A stretch of DNA of 64,000 nucleotides from Odiellus spinosus. Lineage: Eukaryota; Arthropoda; Arachnida; Opiliones; Phalangiidae. Location of the stretch: contig OY987232.1 of the NCBI GenBank assembly GCA_963920705.1, forward strand, positions 9,178,200 to 9,242,199, in the 5' to 3' direction. The translations under genes and the position numbers were made by a program. How positions within the stretch are numbered: the first letter of the stretch is position 1; each line of letters begins with the position of its first letter. This document shows positions 41,201 to 56,652 of this stretch, piece by piece. The notes beneath the pieces were generated by a model that worked only from the letters and a program-made list of their open reading frames with translations, made no database searches and had not been told where the DNA came from.

Positions 41201-44200
41201 CAAATCATGTTTTTCAAATCATGTTTGTCACATCGTTTTTCAAATCATGTTTTTCAAATCATGTTTCTCAAATCATGTTTTTCAAATCATGTTTGTCACA
41301 TCGTTTTTCAAATCATGTTTTTCAAATCATGTTTTTCAAATCATGTTTTTTAAATCATATTTTTCAAATCATAATTTTCAAATCATGATTTTCAAATCAT
41401 GATTTTCAAATCATGTTCTTTAAAATCATATTTTTCAAATCTTGATTTTCAAATCATGATTTTCAAATCATGATTTTCAAATCATGATTTTCAAATTATG
41501 ATTTTTAAATCATGATTTTCAAATCATATTTTTCAAATCATGTTTCTCAAATCATGTTTTTCAAATTAGGATTTTCAAATCACGATTTTCAAATCACGAT
41601 TTTCAAATGACGATTTTCAAATCACGTTTTTCAAATCACGTTTTTCAAATCACGATTTTCAAATGACGATTTTCAAATCACGTTTTTCAAATCACGTTTT
41701 TCAAATCACGTTTTTCAAATCACGGTTTTCAAATCACGATTTTCAATCCACGATTTTCAAATCACGATTTTCAAATCACGATTTTCAAATCACGATTTTC
41801 AAATCACGATTTTCAAATCACGATTTTCAAATCACGATTTTCAAATCACGATTTTCAAATCACGATTTTCAAATCACGATTTTCAAATCACGATTTTCAA
41901 ATCACGATTTTCAAATCACGATTTTCAAATCACGATTTTCAAATCACGATTTTCAAATCACGATTTTCAAATCACGATTTTCAAATCACGATTTTCAAAT
42001 CACGATTTTCAAATCACGATTTTCAAATCACGATTTTCAAATCACGATTTTCAAATCACGATTTTCAAATCATGTTTTTCAAATGTTTTTCAAATCATGT
42101 TTTTCAAATCCTGTTTTTCAAGTCATTTTTTCAAATCATGTTTTTCAAATCATGTTTCTCAAATCATGTTTTTCAAATCATGTTTGTCACATCGTTTTTC
42201 AAATCATGTTTTTCAAATCATGTTTTTCAAATCATGTTTTTCAAATCATGTTTTTTAAATCATATTTTTCAAATCATAATTTTCAAATCATGATTTTCAA
42301 ATCATGATTTTCAAATCATGTTTTTTAAAATCATATTTTTCAAATCTTGATTTTCAAATCATGATTTTCAAATCATGATTTTCAAATCATGATTTTCAAA
42401 TCATGATTTTCAAATCATGATTTTCAAATCATGATTTTCAAATCATGATTTTCAAATCATGATTTTCAAATCATGATTTTCAAATCATGATTTTCAAATC
42501 ATGATTTTCAAATCATGATTTTCAAATCATGATTTTCAAATCATGATTTTCAAATCATGATTTTCAAATCATGATTTTCAAATCATGATTTTCAAATCAT
42601 GATTTTCAAATCATGATTTTCAAATCATGATTTTCAAATCATGATTTTCAAATCATGATTTTCAAATCATGATTTTCAAATCATGATTTTCAAATCATGA
42701 TTTTCAAATCATGATTTTCAAATCATGATTTTCAAATCATGATTTTCAAATCATGATTTTCAAATCATGATTTTCAAATCATGATTTTCAAATCATGATT
42801 TTCAAATCATGATTTTCAAATCATGATTTTTCAAATCATGATTTTTCAAATCATGATTTTTCAAATCATGATTTTTCAAATCATGTTTCTCAAATCATGT
42901 TTTTCAAATCAGGATTTTCAAATCACGATTTTCAAATCACGATTTTCAAATCACGTTTTTCAAATAACGTTTTTCAAATCACGTTTTTCAAATCACGTTT
43001 TTCAAATCACGGTTTTCAAATCACGATTTTCAAACCACGATTTTCAAACCACGATTTTCAAATCACGATTTTCAAATCACGCTTTTCAAATCACGATTTT
43101 CAAATCACGATTTTCAAATCACGTTTTTCAAATGTTTTTCAAATCATGTTTTTCGAATCCTGTTTTTCAAGTCATTTTTTCAAATCATGTTTTTCAAATC
43201 ATGTTTCTCAAATCATGTTTTTCAAATCATGTTTGTCACATCGTTTTTCAAATCATGTTTTTCAAATCATGTTTTTCAAATCATGTTTTTTAAATCATAT
43301 TTTTCAAATCATAATTTTCAAATCATGATTTTCAAATCATGATTTTCAAATCATGATTTTCAAATCATGTTTTTTAAAATCATATTTTTCAAATCTTGAT
43401 TTTCAAATCATGATTTTCAAATCATGATTTTCAAATTATGATTTTTAAATCATGATTTTCAAATCATATTTTTCAAATCATGTTTCTCAAATCATGTTTT
43501 TCAAATTAGGATTTTCAAATCACGATTTTCAAATCACGATTTTCAAATCACGATTTTCAAATGACGATTTTCAAATCACGTTTTTCAAATCACGTTTTTC
43601 AAATCACGTTTTTCAAATCACGGTTTTCAAATCACGATTTTCAATCCACGATTTTCAAATCACGATTTTCAAATCACGATTTTCAAATCACGATTTTCAA
43701 ATCACGATTTTCAAATCACGATTTTCAAATCACGATTTTCAAATCACGATTTTCAAATCACGATTTTCAAATCACGATTTTCAAATCACGATTTTCAAAT
43801 CACGATTTTCAAATCACGATTTTCAAATCACGATTTTCAAATCACGATTTTCAAATCACGATTTTCAAATCACGATTTTCAAATCACGATTTTCAAATCA
43901 CGATTTTCAAATCACGATTTTCAAATCACGATTTTCAAATCACGATTTTCAAATCACGATTTTCAAATCACGATTTTCAAATCACGATTTTCAAATCACG
44001 ATTTTCAAATCACGATTTTCAAATCACGATTTTCAAATCACGATTTTCAAATCACGATTTTCAAATCACGATTTTCAAATCATGTTTTTCAAATCCTGCT
44101 TTTCAAGTCATTTTTTCAAATCATGTTTTTCAAATCATGTTTCTCAAATCATGTTTTTCAAATCATGTTTGTCACATCGTTTTTCAAATCATGTTTTTCA

Positions 44201-47200
44201 AATCATGTTTTTCAAATCATGTTTTTTAAATCATATTTTTCAAATCATAATTTTCAAATCATGATTTTCAAATCATGATTTTCAAATCATGATTTTCAAA
44301 TCATGTTTTTTAAAATCATATTTTTCAAATCATGTTTTTTAAAATCATATTTTTCAAATCATGATTTTCAAATCATGATTTTCAAATCATGATTTTCAAA
44401 TCATGATTTTCAAATCATGATTTTCAAATCATGATTTTCAAATCATGATTTTCAAATCATGATTTTCAAATCATGATTTTCAAATCATGATTTTCAAATC
44501 ATGATTTTCAAATCATGATTTTCAAATCATGATTTTCAAATCATGATTTTCAAATCATGATTTTCAAATCATGATTTTCAAATCATGATTTTCAAATCAT
44601 GATTTTCAAATCATGATTTTCAAATCATGATTTTCAAATCATGATTTTCAAATCATGATTTTCAAATCATGATTTTCAAATCATGATTTTCAAATCATGA
44701 TTTTCAAATCATGATTTTCAAATCATGATTTTCAAATCATGATTTTCAAATCATGATTTTCAAATCATGATTTTCAAATCATGATTTTCAAATCATGATT
44801 TTCAAATCATGATTTTCAAATCATGATTTTCAAATCATGATTTTCAAATCATGATTTTCAAATCATGATTTTCAAATCATGATTTTTAAATCATGATTTT
44901 CAAATCATGATTTTCAAATCATGATTTTCAAATCATGATTTTCAAATCATGATTTTCAAATCATGATTTTCAAATCATGATTTTCAAATCATGATTTTCA
45001 AATCATGATTTTCAAATCATGATTTTCAAATCATGATTTTTCAAATCATGATTTTTCAAATCATGATTTTTCAAATCATGATTTTTCAAATCATGTTTCT
45101 CAAATCATGTTTTTCAAATCACGATTTTCAAATGACGATTTTCAAATCACGATTTTCAAATCACGTTTTTCAAATAACGTTTTTCAAATCACGTTTTTCA
45201 AATCACGTTTTTCAAATCACGGTTTTCAAATCACGATTTTCAAACCACGATTTTCAAACCACGATTTTCAAATCACGATTTTCAAATCACGCTTTTCAAA
45301 TCACGATTTTCAAATCACGATTTTCAAATCACGATTTTCAAATCACGATTTTCAAATCACGATTTTCAAATCACGATTTTCAAATCACGATTTTCAAATC
45401 ACGATTTTCAAATCACGATTTTCAAATCACGATTTTCAAATCACGATTTTCAAATCACGATTTTCAAATCACGATTTTCAAATCACGATTTTCAAATCAC
45501 GATTTTCAAATCACGATTTTCAAATCACGATTTTCAAATCACGATTTTCAAATCACGATTTTCAAATCACGATTTTCAAATCACGATTTTCAAATCACGA
45601 TTTTCAAATCACGATTTTCAAATCACGATTTTCAAATCACGATTTTCAAATCACGATTTTCAAATCACGATTTTCAAATCATGTTTTTCAAATCCTGCTT
45701 TTCAAGTCATTTTTTCAAATCATGTTTTTCAAATCATGTTTCTCAAATCATGTTTTTCAAATCATGTTTGTCACATCGTTTTTCAAATCATGTTTTTCAA
45801 ATCATGTTTTTCAAATCATGTTTTTTAAATCATATTTTTCAAATCATAATTTTCAAATCATGATTTTCAAATCATGATTTTCAAATCATGTTTTTTAAAA
45901 TCATATTTTTCAAATCATGTTTTTTAAAATCATATTTTTCAAATCATGATTTTCAAATCATGATTTTCAAATCATGATTTTCAAATCATGATTTTCAAAT
46001 CATGATTTTCAAATCATGATTTTCAAATCATGATTTTCAAATCATGATTTTCAAATCATGATTTTCAAATCATGATTTTCAAATCATGATTTTCAAATCA
46101 TGATTTTCAAATCATGATTTTCAAATCATGATTTTCAAATCATGATTTTCAAATCATGATTTTCAAATCATGATTTTCAAATCATGATTTTCAAATCATG
46201 ATTTTCAAATCATGATTTTCAAATCATGATTTTCAAATCATGATTTTCAAATCATGATTTTCAAATCATGATTTTCAAATCATGATTTTCAAATCATGAT
46301 TTTCAAATCATGATTTTCAAATCATGATTTTCAAATCATGATTTTCAAATCATGATTTTCAAATCATGATTTTCAAATCATGATTTTCAAATCATGATTT
46401 TCAAATCATGATTTTCAAATCATGATTTTCAAATCATGATTTTCAAATCATGATTTTCAAATCATGATTTTCAAATCATGATTTTCAAATCATGATTTTC
46501 AAATCATGATTTTCAAATCATGATTTTCAAATCATGATTTTCAAATCATGATTTTCAAATCATGATTTTCAAATCATGATTTTCAAATCATGATTTTCAA
46601 ATCATGATTTTTCAAATCATGATTTTTCAAATCATGATTTTTCAAATCATGATTTTTCAAATCATGATTTTTCAAATCATGTTTCTCAAATCATGTTTTT
46701 CAAATCAGGATTTTCAAATCACGATTTTCAAATCACGATTTTCAAATCACGTTTTTCAAATAACGTTTTTCAAATCACGTTTTTCAAATCACGTTTTTCA
46801 AATCACGGTTTTCAAATCACGATTTTCAAACCACGATTTTCAAACCACGATTTTCAAATCACGATTTTCAAATCACGCTTTTCAAATCACGATTTTCAAA
46901 TCACGATTTTCAAATCACGTTTTTCAAATGTTTTTCAAATCATGTTTTTCGAATCCTGTTTTTCAAGTCATTTTTTCAAATCATGTTTTTCAAATCATGT
47001 TTCTCAAATCATGTTTTTCAAATCATGTTTGTCACATCGTTTTTCAAATCATGTTTTTCAAATCATGTTTTTCAAATCATGTTTTTTAAATCATATTTTT
47101 CAAATCATAATTTTCAAATCATGATTTTCAAATCATGATTTTCAAATCATGATTTTCAAATCATGTTTTTTAAAATCATATTTTTCAAATCTTGATTTTC

Positions 47201-48112
47201 AAATCATGATTTTCAAATCATGATTTTCAAATTATGATTTTTAAATCATTATTTTCAAATCATATTTTTCAAATCATGTTTCTCAAATCATGTTTTTCAA
47301 ATTAGGATTTTCAAATCACGATTTTCAAATCACGATTTTCAAATCACGATTTTCAAATGACGATTTTCAAATCACGTTTTTCAAATCACGTTTTTCAAAT
47401 CACGTTTTTCAAATCACGGTTTTCAAATCACGATTTTCAATCCACGATTTTCAAATCACGATTTTCAAATCACGATTTTCAAATCACGATTTTCAAATCA
47501 CGATTTTCAAATCACGATTTTCAAATCACGATTTTCAAATCACGATTTTCAAATCACGATTTTCAAATCACGATTTTCAAATCACGATTTTCAAATCACG
47601 ATTTTCAAATCACGATTTTCAAATCACGATTTTCAAATCACGATTTTCAAATCACGATTTTCAAATCACGATTTTCAAATCACGATTTTCAAATCACGAT
47701 TTTCAAATCACGATTTTCAAATCACGATTTTCAAATCACGATTTTCAAATCACGATTTTCAAATCACGATTTTCAAATCACGATTTTCAAATCACGATTT
47801 TCAAATCACGATTTTCAAATCACGATTTTCAAATCACGATTTTCAAATCACGTTTTTCAAATCCTGCTTTTCAAGTCATTTTTTCAAATCATGTTTTTCA
47901 AATCATGTTTCTCAAATCATGTTTTTCAAATCATGTTTGTCACATCGTTTTTCAAATCATGTTTTTCAAATCATGTTTTTCAAATCATGTTTTTTAAATC
48001 ATATTTTTCAAATCATAATTTTCAAATCATGATTTTCAAATCATGATTTTCAAATCATGTTTTTTAAAATCATATTTTTCAAATCATGTTTTTTAAAATC
48101 ATATTTTTCAAA
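38221..48112. repeat. Satellite: variable-length cycles
   Basis: Further cycles with attagg near 38897, 39856, 41566, 43506 and 47302, alternating with atcagg cycles near 38258, 42908 and 46706. TG blocks of different lengths (about 40640-40977, 42355-42820, 44350-45030, 45945-46605) separate CG blocks. Runs of 15-bp units end three of the TG blocks. Confidence 0.85.
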
Positions 48113-49190
48113 TCATGATTTTCAAATCATGATTTTCAAATCATGATTTTCAAATCATGATTTTCAAATCATGATTTTCAAATCATGATTTTCAAATCAT
48201 GATTTTCAAATCATGATTTTCAAATCATGATTTTCAAATCATGATTTTCAAATCATGATTTTCAAATCATGATTTTCAAATCATGATTTTCAAATCATGA
48301 TTTTCAAATCATGATTTTCAAATCATGATTTTCAAATCATGATTTTCAAATCATGATTTTCAAATCATGATTTTCAAATCATGATTTTCAAATCATGATT
48401 TTCAAATCATGATTTTCAAATCATGATTTTCAAATCATGATTTTCAAATCATGATTTTCAAATCATGATTTTCAAATCATGATTTTCAAATCATGATTTT
48501 CAAATCATGATTTTCAAATCATGATTTTCAAATCATGATTTTCAAATCATGATTTTCAAATCATGATTTTCAAATCATGATTTTCAAATCATGATTTTCA
48601 AATCATGATTTTCAAATCATGATTTTCAAATCATGATTTTCAAATCATGATTTTCAAATCATGATTTTCAAATCATGATTTTCAAATCATGATTTTCAAA
48701 TCATGATTTTCAAATCATGATTTTCAAATCATGATTTTCAAATCATGATTTTCAAATCATGATTTTCAAATCATGATTTTCAAATCATGATTTTCAAATC
48801 ATGATTTTCAAATCATGATTTTCAAATCATGATTTTCAAATCATGATTTTCAAATCATGATTTTCAAATCATGATTTTCAAATCATGATTTTCAAATCAT
48901 GATTTTCAAATCATGATTTTCAAATCATGATTTTCAAATCATGATTTTCAAATCATGATTTTCAAATCATGATTTTCAAATCATGATTTTCAAATCATGA
49001 TTTTCAAATCATGATTTTCAAATCATGATTTTCAAATCATGATTTTCAAATCATGATTTTCAAATCATGATTTTCAAATCATGATTTTCAAATCATGATT
49101 TTCAAATCATGATTTTCAAATCATGATTTTCAAATCATGATTTTCAAATCATGATTTTCAAATCATGATTTTCAAATCATGATTTTCAAA
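48113..49190. repeat. Satellite: TG block of 77 units
   Basis: 1078 bp, exactly 77 x 14, essentially pure tcatgattttcaaa. It switches to the CG form within one unit. Confidence 0.92.
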
Positions 49191-52100
49191 TCACGATTTT
49201 CAAATCACGATTTTCAAATCACGATTTTCAAATCACGATTTTCAAATCACGATTTTCAAATCACGATTTTCAAATCACGTTTTTCAAATCACGATTTTCA
49301 AATCACGATTTTCAAATCACGATTTTCAAATCACGATTTTCAAATCACGATTTTCAAATCACGATTTTCAAATCACGATTTTCAAATCACGATTTTCAAA
49401 TCACGATTTTCAAATCACGATTTTCAAATCACGATTTTCAAATCACGATTTTCAAATCACGATTTTCAAATCACGATTTTCAAATCACGATTTTCAAATC
49501 ACGATTTTCAAATCACGATTTTCAAATCACGATTTTCAAATCACGTTTTTCAAATCACGTTTTTCAAATCACGTTTCTCAAATCACGTTTTTCAAATCAC
49601 GATTTTCAAATCACGATTTTCAAATCACGTTTTTCAAATCACGTTTTTCAAATCACGTTTTTCAAATCACGGTTTTCAAATCACGGTTTTCAAATCACGG
49701 TTTTCAAATCACGATTTTCAAACCACGATTTTCAAACCACGATTTTCAAATCACGATTTTCAAATCACGTTTTTCAAATCACGATTTTCAAATCACGATT
49801 TTCAAATCACGATTTTCAAATCACGTTTTTCAAATCACGATTTTCAAACCACGTTTTTCAAACCACGTTTTTCAAATCACGATTTTCAAATCACGATTTT
49901 CAAATCACGATTTTCAAATCACGTTTTTTAAATCATATTTTTCAAATCTTGATTTTCAAATCACGATTTTCAAATCACGATTTTCAAATCACGATTTTCA
50001 AATCACGATTTTCAAATCACGATTTTCAAATCACGATTTTCAATTCACGATTTTCAAATCACGATTTTCAAATCACGATTTTCAAATCACGATTTTCAAA
50101 TCACGATTTTCAGATCACGATTTTCAGATCACGATTTTCAGATCACGATTTTTAGATCACGATTTTCAGATCACGATTTTCAGATCACGATTTTCAGATC
50201 ACGATTTTCAAATCACGATTTTCAAATCACGATTTTCAAATCACGATTTTCAAATCACGATTTTCAAATCACGATTTTCAAATCACGATTTTCAAATCAC
50301 GATTTTCAAATCACGATTTTCAAATCACGATTTTCAAATCACGATTTTCAAATCACGATTTTCAAATCACGATTTTCAAATCACGATTTTCAAATCACGA
50401 TTTTCAAATCACGATTTTCAAATCACGATTTTCAAATCACGATTTTCAAATCACGATTTTCAAATCACGATTTTCAAATCACGATTTTCAAATCACGATT
50501 TTCAAATCACGATTTTCAAATCACGATTTTCAAATCACGATTTTCAAATCACGATTTTCAAATCACGATTTTCAAATCACGATTTTCAAATCACGATTTT
50601 CAAATCACGATTTTCAAATCACGATTTTCAAATCACGATTTTCAAATCACGATTTTCAAATCACGATTTTCAAATCACGATTTTCAAATCACGATTTTCA
50701 AATCACGATTTTCAAATCACGATTTTCAAATCACGATTTTCAAATCACGATTTTCAAATCACGATTTTCAAATCACGATTTTCAAATCACGATTTTCAAA
50801 TCACGATTTTCAAATCACGATTTTCAAATCACGATTTTCAAATCACGATTTTCAAATCACGATTTTCAAATCACGATTTTCAAATCACGATTTTCAAATC
50901 ATGTTTTTCAAATGTTTTTCAAATCATGTTTTTCAAATGTTTTTCAAATCATGTTTGTCAAATCCTGTATTTCAAGTCATGTTTTTCAAATGTTTTTCAA
51001 ATCATGTTTTTCAAATCCTGTTTTTCAAGTCATTTTTTCCAATCATGTGTTTCAAATCATGTTTCTCAAATCATGTTTTTCAATTCATGTTTGTCAAATC
51101 TTTTCAAATCAAGTTTTTCAAATCATGTTTTTCAAATGTTTTTCAAATCATGTTTTTCAAATCATGTTTTTCAAATTATGTTTTTCAAATCATGTTTCTC
51201 AAATCATGTTTTTCAAATCATGTTTCTCAAATCATATTTTTCAAATCATGTTTTTCATATTGTTTTTCAAATCATTTTTTCATACCATGTTTTTCATATC
51301 TTGTTTTTCAAATCATGATTTTCAGACCATGTTTTTCAAATCATGTTTTTCAAATCATGTATGTCAAATCATGTTTTTAAATCATGTTTTTGAAATCATG
51401 TTTTTCAAATCATGTTTTTCAAGTCATGTTTTTAAAATCTTGTATTTCAAAACATGTTTTTCAAATCATGTTTTTCAAATCATGTTTTTAAAATCTTGTA
51501 TTTCAAAACATGTTTTTCAAATCATGTTTTTCAAATCATGTTTTTCTAATCATGTTTTTCAAATCATGTATTTCAAATCATGTTTTTCTAATCATGTTTT
51601 TCAAATCATGTTTTTCAAATCATGTATTTCAAATCATGTTTTTCTAATCATGTTTTTCTAATCATGTTTTTCAAATCATGTTTTTCAAATCATGTTTTTC
51701 TAATCATGTTTTTCTAATCATGTTTTTCAAATCATGTTTTTCAAATCATGTTTTTCAAATCATGTTTTTCTAATCATGTTTTTCAAATCATGTTTTTCAA
51801 ATCATATTTTTCAAATCATGCTTTTCTAATCATGTTTTTCAAATCATGTTTTTCAAATTACGTTTTTCAAACCATATTTTTGAAATCATATTTTTCAAAT
51901 CATGCTTTTCAGACCATGTTTTTCAAATCATGTTTTTCAAATCATGATTTTCAAATCATGATTTTCAAATCATGATTTTCAAATCATGATTTTCAAATCA
52001 TGATTTTCAAATCATGATTTTCAAATCATGATTTTCAAATCATGATTTTCAAATCATGATTTTCAAATCATGATTTTCAAATCATGATTTTCAAATCATG

Positions 52101-53019
52101 ATTTTCAAATCATGATTTTCAAATCATGATTTTCAAATCATGATTTTCAAATCATGATTTTCAAATCATGATTTTCAAATCATGATTTTCAAATCATGAT
52201 TTTCAAATCATGATTTTCAAATCATGATTTTCAAATCATGATTTTCAAATCATGATTTTCAAATCATGATTTTCAAATCATGATTTTCAAATCATGATTT
52301 TCAAATCATGATTTTCAAATCATGATTTTCAAATCATGATTTTCAAATCATGATTTTCAAATCATGATTTTCAAATCATGATTTTCAAATCATGATTTTC
52401 AAATCATGATTTTCAAATCATGATTTTCAAATCATGATTTTCAAATCATGATTTTCAAATCATGATTTTCAAATCATGATTTTCAAATCATGATTTTCAA
52501 ATCATGATTTTCAAATCATGATTTTCAAATCATGATTTTCAAATCATGATTTTCAAATCATGATTTTCAAATCATGATTTTCAAATCATGATTTTCAAAT
52601 CATGATTTTCAAATCATGATTTTCAAATCATGATTTTCAAATCATGATTTTCAAATCATGATTTTCAAATCATGATTTTCAAATCATGATTTTCAAATCA
52701 TGATTTTCAAATCATGATTTTCAAATCATGATTTTCAAATCATGATTTTCAAATCATGATTTTCAAATCATGATTTTCAAATCATGATTTTCAAATCATG
52801 ATTTTCAAATCATGATTTTCAAATCATGATTTTCAAATCATGATTTTCAAATCATGATTTTCAAATCATGATTTTCAAATCATGATTTTCAAATCATGAT
52901 TTTCAAATCATGATTTTCAAATCATGATTTTCAAATCATGATTTTCAAATCATGATTTTCAAATCATGATTTTCAAATCATGATTTTCAAATCATGATTT
53001 TCAAATCATGATTTTCAAA
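49191..53019. repeat. Higher-order repeat, copy 1 (3829 bp)
   Basis: CG-form block (49191-50898, with a run of seven tcagatcacg units near 50112), TGT degenerate block (50899-51941), and a TG block of 77 units (51942-53019). The order repeats twice more downstream. Confidence 0.9.
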
Positions 53020-56000
53020 TCACGATTTTCAAATCACGATTTTCAAATCACGATTTTCAAATCACGATTTTCAAATCACGATTTTCAAATCACGATTTTC
53101 AAATCACGATTTTCAAATCACGTTTTTCAAATCACGATTTTCAAATCACGATTTTCAAATCACGATTTTCAAATCACGATTTTCAAATCACGATTTTCAA
53201 ATCACGATTTTCAAATCACGATTTTCAAATCACGATTTTCAAATCACGATTTTCAAATCACGATTTTCAAATCACGATTTTCAAATCACGATTTTCAAAT
53301 CACGATTTTCAAATCACGATTTTCAAATCACGATTTTCAAATCACGATTTTCAAACCACGATTTTCAAACCACGATTTTCAAATCACGATTTTCAAATCA
53401 CGTTTTTCAAATCACGATTTTCAAATCACGATTTTCAAATCACGATTTTCAAATCACGTTTTTCAAATCACGATTTTCAAACCACGTTTTTCAAACCACG
53501 TTTTTCAAATCACGATTTTCAAATCACGATTTTCAAATCACGATTTTCAAATCACGTTTTTTAAATCATATTTTTCAAATCTTGATTTTCAAATCACGAT
53601 TTTCAAATCACGATTTTCAAATCACGATTTTCAAATCACGATTTTCAAATCACGATTTTCAAATCACGATTTTCAATTCACGATTTTCAAATCACGATTT
53701 TCAAATCACGATTTTCAAATCACGATTTTCAAATCACGATTTTCAGATCACGATTTTCAGATCACGATTTTCAGATCACGATTTTTAGATCACGATTTTC
53801 AGATCACGATTTTCAGATCACGATTTTCAGATCACGATTTTCAAATCACGATTTTCAAATCACGATTTTCAAATCACGATTTTCAAATCACGATTTTCAA
53901 ATCACGATTTTCAAATCACGATTTTCAAATCACGATTTTCAAATCACGATTTTCAAATCACGATTTTCAAATCACGATTTTCAAATCACGATTTTCAAAT
54001 CACGATTTTCAAATCACGATTTTCAAATCACGATTTTCAAATCACGATTTTCAAATCACGATTTTCAAATCACGATTTTCAAATCACGATTTTCAAATCA
54101 CGATTTTCAAATCACGATTTTCAAATCACGATTTTCAAATCACGATTTTCAAATCACGATTTTCAAATCACGATTTTCAAATCACGATTTTCAAATCACG
54201 ATTTTCAAATCACGATTTTCAAATCACGATTTTCAAATCACGATTTTCAAATCACGATTTTCAAATCACGATTTTCAAATCACGATTTTCAAATCACGAT
54301 TTTCAAATCACGATTTTCAAATCACGATTTTCAAATCACGATTTTCAAATCACGATTTTCAAATCACGATTTTCAAATCACGATTTTCAAATCACGATTT
54401 TCAAATCACGATTTTCAAATCACGATTTTCAAATCACGATTTTCAAATCACGATTTTCAAATCACGATTTTCAAATCACGATTTTCAAATCACGATTTTC
54501 AAATCACGATTTTCAAATCACGATTTTCAAATCACGATTTTCAAATCATGTTTTTCAAATGTTTTTCAAATCATGTTTTTCAAATGTTTTTCAAATCATG
54601 TTTGTCAAATCCTGTATTTCAAGTCATGTTTTTCAAATGTTTTTCAAATCATGTTTTTCAAATCCTGTTTTTCAAGTCATTTTTTCCAATCATGTGTTTC
54701 AAATCATGTTTCTCAAATCATGTTTTTCAATTCATGTTTGTCAAATCTTTTCAAATCAAGTTTTTCAAATCATGTTTTTCAAATGTTTTTCAAATCATGT
54801 TTTTCAAATCATGTTTTTCAAATTATGTTTTTCAAATCATGTTTCTCAAATCATGTTTTTCAAATCATGTTTCTCAAATCATATTTTTCAAATCATGTTT
54901 TTCATATTGTTTTTCAAATCATTTTTTCATACCATGTTTTTCATATCTTGTTTTTCAAATCATGATTTTCAGACCATGTTTTTCAAATCATGTTTTTCAA
55001 ATCATGTATGTCAAATCATGTTTTTAAATCATGTTTTTGAAATCATGTTTTTCAAATCATGTTTTTCAAGTCATGTTTTTAAAATCTTGTATTTCAAAAC
55101 ATGTTTTTCAAATCATGTTTTTCAAATCATGTTTTTAAAATCTTGTATTTCAAAACATGTTTTTCAAATCATGTTTTTCAAATCATGTTTTTCTAATCAT
55201 GTTTTTCAAATCATGTATTTCAAATCATGTTTTTCTAATCATGTTTTTCAAATCATGTTTTTCAAATCATGTATTTCAAATCATGTTTTTCTAATCATGT
55301 TTTTCTAATCATGTTTTTCAAATCATGTTTTTCAAATCATGTTTTTCTAATCATGTTTTTCTAATCATGTTTTTCAAATCATGTTTTTCAAATCATGTTT
55401 TTCAAATCATGTTTTTCTAATCATGTTTTTCAAATCATGTTTTTCAAATCATATTTTTCAAATCATGCTTTTCTAATCATGTTTTTCAAATCATGTTTTT
55501 CAAATTACGTTTTTCAAACCATATTTTTGAAATCATATTTTTCAAATCATGCTTTTCAGACCATGTTTTTCAAATCATGTTTTTCAAATCATGATTTTCA
55601 AATCATGATTTTCAAATCATGATTTTCAAATCATGATTTTCAAATCATGATTTTCAAATCATGATTTTCAAATCATGATTTTCAAATCATGATTTTCAAA
55701 TCATGATTTTCAAATCATGATTTTCAAATCATGATTTTCAAATCATGATTTTCAAATCATGATTTTCAAATCATGATTTTCAAATCATGATTTTCAAATC
55801 ATGATTTTCAAATCATGATTTTCAAATCATGATTTTCAAATCATGATTTTCAAATCATGATTTTCAAATCATGATTTTCAAATCATGATTTTCAAATCAT
55901 GATTTTCAAATCATGATTTTCAAATCATGATTTTCAAATCATGATTTTCAAATCATGATTTTCAAATCATGATTTTCAAATCATGATTTTCAAATCATGA

Positions 56001-56652
56001 TTTTCAAATCATGATTTTCAAATCATGATTTTCAAATCATGATTTTCAAATCATGATTTTCAAATCATGATTTTCAAATCATGATTTTCAAATCATGATT
56101 TTCAAATCATGATTTTCAAATCATGATTTTCAAATCATGATTTTCAAATCATGATTTTCAAATCATGATTTTCAAATCATGATTTTCAAATCATGATTTT
56201 CAAATCATGATTTTCAAATCATGATTTTCAAATCATGATTTTCAAATCATGATTTTCAAATCATGATTTTCAAATCATGATTTTCAAATCATGATTTTCA
56301 AATCATGATTTTCAAATCATGATTTTCAAATCATGATTTTCAAATCATGATTTTCAAATCATGATTTTCAAATCATGATTTTCAAATCATGATTTTCAAA
56401 TCATGATTTTCAAATCATGATTTTCAAATCATGATTTTCAAATCATGATTTTCAAATCATGATTTTCAAATCATGATTTTCAAATCATGATTTTCAAATC
56501 ATGATTTTCAAATCATGATTTTCAAATCATGATTTTCAAATCATGATTTTCAAATCATGATTTTCAAATCATGATTTTCAAATCATGATTTTCAAATCAT
56601 GATTTTCAAATCATGATTTTCAAATCATGATTTTCAAATCATGATTTTCAAA
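53020..56652. repeat. Higher-order repeat, copy 2 (3633 bp)
   Basis: Same three sub-blocks, with boundaries at 54546 and 55589. The CG block is shorter than in copy 1, which accounts for most of the length difference. The TG block has 76 units. Confidence 0.9.
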
